NCBI GenBank assembly: GCA_009801085.1
Contig: VNWV01000009.1
Coordinates: forward strand, 796,501 to 860,500
Source: Lasiodiplodia sp. COLG20
Lineage: Eukaryota > Ascomycota > Dothideomycetes > Botryosphaeriales > Botryosphaeriaceae
Reading direction: 5' to 3'
DNA: 64,000 bases
Below the pieces are notes generated by a model that saw only the letters and a list, made by a program, of their open reading frames with translations, had not been told where the DNA came from and did not search any database. Positions 56,819 to 64,000 of this stretch are shown one piece after another. The first letter of the stretch is position 1, and each line of letters opens with the position of its first letter. A program made the position numbers and the translations under genes.

Positions 56819-58033
56819 TCAGGCAACCTTTCTTCCAACATTGCCCACTCCTCTACCCACGATGCTGACCACAATATCTCCCTCCTCGTTTCCTACATCC
56901 CTCAGTCCCCATCCACTTGCACCAAACGCCCGCAGATCTCTACTGAGCTGGATGACGTCCTCGCTTCCGACGACATCTCTTCCCATCTGCAGCCGTCCCA
57001 CATCCTCTGACCCCATAGCCATCAAGGTCAGCATCGTCGGTGCCGCGATGCTCGAGACACAACCGCCCCTCTCGATAGCCTCGAGCAGCTGGTAGGCGCA
57101 CTGCGCGCCAATGTCTTCTGCCGGCACGCCTCCCTGCGGCGGTGAAGCCACGTCCGCCGAGTACAGCATCCCTGTCGAGCTCTCCGCCACCAGACTGATA
57201 CCGAATCCAACGCCAATCTTCCTCTTGTTATCCGGGTTTTCCTTGGTCGGCCAGGGCACCAGCGGCGCGCTCGAGACATCAGAGAAAATATACGTATCGG
57301 CCACGAATGGGTTCAGCACGCCACGCGCCTTCTCGATCATGCGCGCGTTGTTCGCGCCCGACGTGCCCGTCGTGTATGCTACGCCGCGTATCTTCTTGAC
57401 GCGGCCGGGGTTGAGCAGGTGCACCGTCTTCGGTAGGCGCACCTGGTGGCCGAACACCAGCTGGACCTCGCCGCCACCGCCGCGGCCACCGGGGCCCGGA
57501 TTTGACCGGCGCAGCACTCGCAGCTCGATATCAGCCTGGATGCCGAACTGGGCGTACAGTGGCAGTACCGCCGTTCGCACCGTGTCGACCGACACGTCCC
57601 CCGTCGCGGGCGTCGCGCTCGTGATAACCCCCGGCCCTGTAAACATGACGTTGACCTTATTTTTGGCGAACGGCGCCAGCATGCACAGCGGGATCAGGAA
57701 GTAGCTGATGCCCCGTACGCACTCCCGAGGAACCTCGTGCTTGAGCACACCGTGGATATTGGCGCCGTAGCCCGGAGCGCTGCCGGCGATCAGGCCAGGC
57801 CGGTAGACCAGCGTCGTGCCCGTGTACGAGAACTCAATCGTCGAGCCATTGGTGACGGCATCGAGCAGCCGGATGAATGAGACCTCGTGCGGGCGTAGGC
57901 CTGGGTTGACGTCCTTGCTGCGGATCTGCGAAATGCGCACGGGGCGGCCAGTGAGGGTGGCGAGGATGAGGCGCTGGACGAGGTAACGGTGGCCGGTGAA
58001 GGTGAGCCTCGGTGCGTTTGTGGTTTCGGCCAT
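56819..58033 (-). CDS. RCL1: Rcl1, RNA 3'-terminal phosphate cyclase-like protein
   Basis: Nucleolar U3 snoRNP/SSU-processome factor needed for 18S rRNA processing (site A2) and 40S biogenesis; with its partner GTPase Bms1 it is loaded on pre-rRNA. Single exon, 404 aa, somewhat longer than yeast. Family landmarks: LTFTGHRYLVQRLILATLTG, GLRPHEVSFIRLLDAVTNGS, the RGISYFLIPLCMLAPFAKNK core, RRSNPGPGGRGGGGEVQLVF, and RGVAYTTGTSGANNARMIEK with the following LNPFVADTYIF. Like Rcl1 proteins in general it should be catalytically inert, since true cyclases need a C-terminal active-site histidine. The loop GYGANIHGVLKHEVPRECV before RGISYF is atypical. C-terminal region: IAAPTMLTLMAMGSEDV. Confidence 0.93.
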   Translation of the reverse strand: MAETTNAPRLTFTGHRYLVQRLILATLTGRPVRISQIRSKDVNPGLRPHEVSFIRLLDAVTNGSTIEFSYTGTTLVYRPGLIAGSAPGYGANIHGVLKHEVPRECVRGISYFLIPLCMLAPFAKNKVNVMFTGPGVITSATPATGDVSVDTVRTAVLPLYAQFGIQADIELRVLRRSNPGPGGRGGGGEVQLVFGHQVRLPKTVHLLNPGRVKKIRGVAYTTGTSGANNARMIEKARGVLNPFVADTYIFSDVSSAPLVPWPTKENPDNKRKIGVGFGISLVAESSTGMLYSADVASPPQGGVPAEDIGAQCAYQLLEAIERGGCVSSIAAPTMLTLMAMGSEDVGRLQMGRDVVGSEDVIQLSRDLRAFGASGWGLRDVGNEEGDIVVSIVGRGVGNVGRKVA

Positions 58034-60111
58034 GGCGCAGCGCGGGGAAGGGAGCGAAAGAGGGTGGGTGTGCTGTTGCGCAGCTGTTCAAAATGTTCAC
58101 ACAGCTTAACTTTTTCTGCCGGGCGGAGGACCGCCGACCGCCTGCCGTATTGGGTCGGCAGGCAGGACCCTGCTTTGTCGCCGGGTAGGCTGCAGGTCAG
58201 GGTTGAACCTCGGGGCCAGCGATTGTCAGACGGGAGCTGCCGCCATGACCTCCGCCCGCCTTGACGACAAGTGATAGACAACAATATTGAGGCGACAGAC
58301 GCCTACGCCAGAGCATATACTGTAACAGACATTACGGCGGGCACGCGGCTCGCGAGATGGTCCTTCATTTGGCAATTGAGTGCCGGCCCTCAGCCAATGT
58401 GCAGGGAGCGCGGTTAAGCTTCGCCGGCAATGGCGGTCGGTCCAGCGAGCAGAGCGATCAGCCCCAGAGCTAAACGCCATCTGAAGCATATGCGATTGTA
58501 ATCCCACCCGCCTCAAACCGGCCGCCAGGCACGCGAAACGTAAACCTCTTACCCAGCCCTTACCCACTATCGCTCACCCGATACGTGCAAGCTAAAGAGC
58601 AACTACTGGCGAAGAGTGGCGCAAGCCCGCCCCTTCACAAACTCTATTCACTCTGCTTTCGCGAGAAGGAGCAATAGCGTTGGGAAATCGCAATGGGCAG
58701 GCAGATTATATGTATACTAAACATTAAATAGGCATTTCTAAGCATTAGTCAATGCGTCGCCCCTCGAGTCGTAAAAAGAAGGCCCCTGCGCCTCAAGCGC
58801 CTTGGCGTCTGGCGATTCCCCGGCCTGCCTAAAAAAAAGAATAATGCGCTTTACGCAAGCAAACGAACAGTGCCGTCAAAGCTCCCGACCACCCCAGGAA
58901 CTCGTTGCCCTTCGCTCTGTATAGCTGCCCGACACCAAGTCTCGACTACCCGTGGCTACAATCTTAGCGTCCAACAGGCGCGGATGGGAAGATCCCAATA
59001 TCGAGCCTCCCACGCCTATGACGTTATGCTCAGGAACATGGCAGCCCCCAATCAGACCGAGGCAGAGTGTCACAGGATACGGACCTCGCCGGCACGGTAA
59101 CGGGAAGCTCCCGACAAGTGCACTCGACTCTATTGCTCGAAGGGGTATAATAGGCAACCAAGAAAAACCTCTCCTCTTAGCCATGCGACCCTACGCAACA
59201 TTGCCACAGAGCAGTGCATGCGACATGCCTGTTGGCGGCAGGGTCTTTGCCGTGACCTACACGTGGCCAGGATGCAGTAAACTTCAAAGAAACGCGCGCG
59301 AAATGCAAAACCATGCAAGATGATGCAGATGCAGGACGAATGCAAATGCAGCCGGCCCAATCCAGCCCTTTGTCAAACCCATTTTTTAATGCGCCACTGA
59401 AACAAATGACGCGTGTCGACCCGAAACTGAAAGGAAAGCCACTTCCGCTACTCATTTTCAAACCGCCGTCCTTCCGTGTTAAAGCCTCCGAAATGCGAGA
59501 AACGGACCCCAAAAAACCAATGCAGTACAAATGACACGTGCCTCGACGTCACGTCGTCCCGCGGCGCCACCATTGTGACAAATGATCCAATAGCGCGCAT
59601 GCTGTGGAACCACAACCCATGGCTGGATCCAGTTCGTCAACACCTTTCCGTGCTGTCCCTCCACACCTGCTAGCGCCTGTGTGCTTGCAGGTCGCGCACC
59701 ACAGATCGTACCCGTGCATGTCCGGTGACCGCGATCCGTAATCTCCAGCTGCTCACATCCCCAACCTCATCCGTTTCATCCAGGCTGTAGGCGTTTGATC
59801 GTGAGGTGCCCGTGTAATCGCTCTTCCCCAGTGTTTGATATGACACCGTAAAGGCATTTACTTGGAAGTCTGAATTTGACTCTGGAAGATACAGCTCGGA
59901 GGGTGCTTGATTGCGGCAACCTTATAGCCCGTCTCGAGCCTCCGTGCGGCAAACAGTTCCCAACCGCAGTGGCAGCACAGACTAGCAAGTGCATTGGTAG
60001 ACAGCGTGACGCGGAAGTTGAGTCCGAAGTGGGGTGACCAATCCTGCAGCTGGAAGGGATCCCGGGGGCACAGAGGGCCGGCCGAAGCGGTGAAGCAGTC
60101 CAGCAGACTGT
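58034..60111. other. Gene-free interval
   Basis: 2.1 kb between tandem minus-strand genes, the longest such stretch. Several short ORFs in conflicting frames, none protein-like. It contains the Rcl1 promoter and the 3' UTR of the Zn2Cys6 gene. No RNA gene recognised. Confidence 0.5.
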
Positions 60112-63100
60112 TCATCTCGATCTCTTGTGGACTTGCCCTTCAATCATTCCTTGGCCCCCGTAGTCCCATCGCCGCTTCAGCGATCCTTCGCTGAACGAGC
60201 TTGCAACAACATCCTGCCACATGCTCGGTGTGACGTATGGCTGAGCAGGGGTGGCGTACGAGACTGGTGGAGGGAGCTGGGCCGGCACATTGGGAATTTG
60301 TTGCGTATGCGGCGAAACGCTTGATGACTGGTAATATCCCGAAGGTTGGGTCTCCTGTTGTGGCGTCCGGAGCTCGTAGGTGCCTGGCGGGGGCGGTCTT
60401 AGAGGAGGGGAGGACTGAGACGTAGTACTTGGAGGGGGCGTACCAAAAGCTGCATTCCATTGGCTGTGCACCATCTAGTCAATATTATTGCACCAATACA
60501 AAACTTGCAGCCACTTACTCAAAGATTCTATTTGGGTTCCATTGCACTGGTTCTGAATTTTGCATGGTGGACTGTTGGGGTTGCCTCTGACCCGCAGCCA
60601 TCATAACCAGTGACTGAACTACGGGAGAGTCAGCCTTGGGGTCCGTGTCGCTCGCGGAGATCGGCGGCGTGATAGGATGCTGGGTATAGTTGACTTGACC
60701 TGGTTGCTCCAAAGAAGGGTCCTGCGCCGAGCCACGATGACGGTACCCGCCATCGCTGATGGGGCTGGGGTTGTTGTGGATCGCAGGGCTGCCAAAGGGG
60801 AAGGAAGGCTTTAGTTCAAACGGCTTGCTGGTATCCGCGGAAAAGGCCTCCCTCAGGTTGTTGACTTGTGCTTGCATCTCCGGCATGGGCCAGTTTGGAA
60901 TGCATTGCTCCAGGATCCTCATGTGGCGCACAAAGAAGTCCCTGGCATCCCCGTTAAGCTCCGGATCCGGGGAAGTGATGGCAACCTTTTTGACAGTTAG
61001 AAACAAAATCTACGACAGGTTGAGAGGCGGCCCTTACCAGGTGAAGCATAGTGCACGTCAGGACAGAGTAGATGGTGAAACTGATTCCGCGTTGCATGCA
61101 AAGAAGGCCGGGCAAAGAGTAGTTTTGGATGATAGCCTCTTGCAGCCTACACATGTTCTTCGCGGCAGAATAGCAGAGCAGCATGTGTTGCTTCCACATC
61201 GGGTCAAAAGACTCGTAGTGGAAGTGCAACTGCGGTCTATGGTGCATGATGATGCCGAGGTAGTGGTAGCAGTGCAAGTTCGCAACATAGTGCGATGGGA
61301 TCCACGGCGGAGTGCCGTCTGCAGGATAGTCAATCTGCAGGTCGCGGGGAAGCTCCCGAGTCCATGCTGCATAAGCATCATTCATCTGGACAAACGAAGG
61401 TTCGACCGCCCAGTTCTTCGTCTTCTTGCGAAGGGTCCTGTGGAGGATTGTCGTTTGTTGGATGTTCCTTACGATGCGCAACATGTAAGTGAACTGACGG
61501 GAAATCGAGTTCTCCGCCTCTTCCTGGCTTGACATTGGCCGGGGAATGTCAAAGTCAACAGTATCTTCCTTGACACCGAAATCCGAACGCCCTAGGCAAA
61601 AATCAATATCAAAACTTAGGCAAGAGTTCATTTCGGCATACCTTGAGGGCCTCCGACCATGACCTCAAGCTGGAACAGCATGTGCCAGACTCTTGTCTTT
61701 GTCACACAGTCATGTGCTGATGAGCCGCAAGGCTTGCCCATCTGGTGCAGCTCAAAATGGGTGTCCAAATCAAGGTCTTTAGCCATGGCAACACAGTTCA
61801 CCACTGTCATCCAGGACCTGTAGAAATAACCACGTTTGGGTACGGCTTCACGTGCCTTCAGAGCAAGGATCAAAGCCTGAATCGTGCTGAGGCGAGGGAC
61901 GTCCTTGAAGCTTTCCTCGTGCTCTAAAATCAAGGTCAGAATCACAGTGACTGAAATGTAACATTTTGGGGAGTACGCACTTGCAAGCAGTGCCAACCAC
62001 TTGTTCCCTTGAGAGGGATCGTCCAACATCAGGGATGAGCATGCAAAGATAGCCTCCAGGATGAGGGGAGAAATGGACGAACGATTGGTATGCCACTGTT
62101 GGTTGAAGTACGACTTGTTGATGACCGGGACATAGGGATGGATGTTGGTGAAGAAGTACTCGAAGTAGTTGAGCGCCTGTTGGTCTGACGGCATCATGTC
62201 CGGGGGAATGCGAATCGTCATGTCCGGAGCGTGGTCATCAGGAAGCTGGATCTCATATTCTTCAACTGGTGGGGCATTTGCCAAAGATCTTTTCTGATTT
62301 GCAATGTACGGCGCTAGAGCAATCAGTATACCAAGGTCTAATTGTTTGGATGAGTCTGGCTTACCAATTGCTGTGTGGTCAATTTTAAGTTCGCCCAGAG
62401 CCTCGGTAAGCTGAGATGTATCGAGATTGTTTCTCCACATGGGCTCTCCTTCATTTGAAGAGCTCATCGCAGGCGCAGGTTGCGGTTGATACACTTGTTG
62501 AGGGTGGTACTTCAACTGATCCGAATTGGAAAGAGGAGCTGGTGGCATGTTTCCATAGTGAACGCTTTCCTGGCTCTGAGGCGGTGCTGGAGGCATTCCA
62601 CCGTAGGGCGCAGTTTGATACAAGCGAGCCGCATCTGCATACGTCGCTTGCAGAGGGTGTCCCATGAGAGGGCCGACCTCGGTTCCTAGGGGATGTTGAA
62701 TTGAATGGTGTCTTTGGAAATCGCCCGGCGTGGGGACATGTTGAACACTTTGCGAGGGGTCGTAGTCGTGGCTTCGGTCGCCGATCTCGAAAGTGTGGGA
62801 GCCGGTGGGAAACGAGTCCTTGTTTTCGTAACTGACAGTCGGCGGGACACAGTTAAGCTTCAGGCGGATGCACGCAGCGCAGGGCCAAGCGTTCGTGGTC
62901 GCGGCATCACATTTGATCTTGCGGCGGCGGCATCCCTCGCAGGCGCGCATCACTGATTCGGCAAAGTTAGCTTCCCTGTCCGGGATGCAGGCAGAACGAC
63001 GGCGCGCGGGTCTCTACCTTTGAGGCGCTTGTGGCGGTTGTGCTCGTCGACGAAAACATAGTCTGGCGGAGCGGGTCAGCTCGCAGTCGCAAAGCAGGCG

Positions 63101-63232
63101 CACGTCACGGCGCATGCGGTGCGGCATACTTCTCTGGTTCTCCCGCGGCGCCAGCGTCTGCGGCGCAAAAGGAAAGTTCTGCATTTGTGCGGTCTGGGGG
63201 AGGAGAGGCCGTCCGGTGGACTCGCTCGCCAT
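60112..63232 (-). CDS. Zn2Cys6 transcription factor with fungal-specific domain
   Basis: Complete nuclear regulator, eight exons on the minus strand: 63232-63130, 63062-63018, 62952-62365, 62313-61981, 61923-61642, 61591-61038, 60985-60519 and 60463-60112, giving 907 aa. Two introns (62364-62314, 51 nt; 61980-61924, 57 nt) are stop-free and in frame. The binuclear cluster has C54, C57, C64, C74, C77 and C84 (CX2CX6CX9CX2CX6C) in RACEGCRRRKIKCDAATT, preceded by the conserved YVFVDEHNRHKRLKVM. The fungal-specific domain (PF04082 type) spans about residues 250-520 with HPYVPVINKSYFNQQWH and KHEESFKDVPRLSTIQALIL. Ends are Gln/Pro-rich, as in activators. The last intron uses the acceptor at 60464, not the nearer TAG. 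I recall similar regulators across Pezizomycotina but cannot name the pathway. Confidence 0.9.
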
Positions 63233-64000
63233 GTCTCAGCGGCGGAGGAGGTTGGAAGAAGCTCGTCGCGCGCTGGAGCTTATTGGCGGCGCGGGACGGG
63301 ACGCGGTGAGTTTGCGATGGATTGCTGTAGCGGGGAGGAGCAGGCGATGCGAGGCCGGGGCGCCAATCGGCAGCGGGTGGGGGGCGTCAGCAAGTGGGAG
63401 TTCGGACGAGGTAGGTGTTGGATCAGATCAGCCGCCACTCGGTCAGCTACGTTTGCTGCGAGCTGCGCGCGGGTTGGGTGTGGTTGGACGTCCTAAGTAG
63501 GCGGCAGCGGGTGCGCACTCCGATTGCCGAGAACGGGCGCGGTGCTGGCGCATTGAGATGAGGAGTGGAGCCGCGGTCTGGGAGGGACGTTGAGACTGTC
63601 CGCAGGGCAGGTGCTCTCGCGTACAAGTAACAGTGGCGTAGAGACTCCTGAGTGGGGATTGACGAACGGTCTGGCGGTCGACGCTTGGGACCGTGGAAGC
63701 CAGGCCAGGAGCACGTAAGATAGCCCAGCTAGCTCCGCACCCGCCAGACACCACACAGCCGTGCCAGGGTGCGCTGGAAAGCCGCAAGAGTCAGGCAAGC
63801 GGGCGCGCGGGCAGCCAAGCTGGCGCGAGGGATGCGCAACGCTTCTCGCGAGCGGGACAAGGATGCTTGCTGGGCTGGTACTGCCACGGGCGCACCGGCA
63901 ACGCACGCGCCTGCCACCGCCGCAGCATCGAGCCGCGGGCCCGGCGCCCTGTTTCTCTGCGCAAGCTCTCCCTCTCTCTGTCTCTCACACAATCTCGCTG
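63233..64000. promoter_or_regulatory. Upstream region of the Zn2Cys6 gene
   Basis: 768 bp to the window edge, GC-rich, with several overlapping unconvincing ORFs. It should hold the promoter and long 5' UTR of the regulator; nothing more specific is visible. Confidence 0.4.

Overview
The window is nuclear DNA of a filamentous ascomycete (Pezizomycotina). Genes are spliced with short GT-AG introns, mostly 45-70 nt. Typical fungal families are present: Zn2Cys6 and C2H2-type transcription factors, a DHA2-type MFS pump, an M35 metalloprotease, 2EXR/F-box-like proteins and a complex I 17.8 kDa-type subunit. There is also an intron-bearing tRNA-Val(AAC). The class could be Dothideomycetes, but the sequence does not settle it. 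I rebuilt exon chains by hand from splice sites and reading frame, so most multi-exon models below join several reading frames.

Layout. 1-18 kb is an accessory-looking stretch: the 3' part of a C2H2-type transcription factor, a 2-oxoglutarate/Fe(II) oxygenase divergent from an MFS carrier, an F-box protein, a membrane protein of unknown function, and a phenol-hydroxylase-like FAD monooxygenase divergent from an amidase. AT-rich, gene-free DNA lies at about 9.8-10.2 kb and 11.6-12.5 kb. 18-43 kb is mixed: a p23/CS-domain protein that appears fused to a 2EXR/F-box-like region, the tRNA-Val, a FAR-17a/Rolling-stone-like membrane protein, a DHA2 drug-pump-like transporter, a large disordered protein, the complex I subunit, a secreted deuterolysin, a small Cys/His-rich protein, a 1065-residue repeat-rich orphan, a doubtful 206-codon ORF, cystathionine gamma-lyase (CYS3) and a conserved membrane protein of unknown function.

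44-58 kb is a block of core gene-expression genes: ribosomal proteins uS19/RPS15 and P2, an SPT2-like chromatin protein, an ACAD10/11-like kinase-fold protein, SmG and Ntr2 (both spliceosomal, head to head), an RTC4-domain protein and Rcl1 (40S maturation). The window ends with a complete eight-exon Zn2Cys6 regulator at 60.1-63.2 kb and its long upstream region.

No CRISPR array, intact transposon, polyketide synthase or NRPS was seen. The most unusual items are the p23-2EXR fusion, the repeat-rich orphan, an inverted-repeat/31-bp-repeat element near 56.3-56.6 kb, and several stop-free introns of length 3n that hide inside long open frames.
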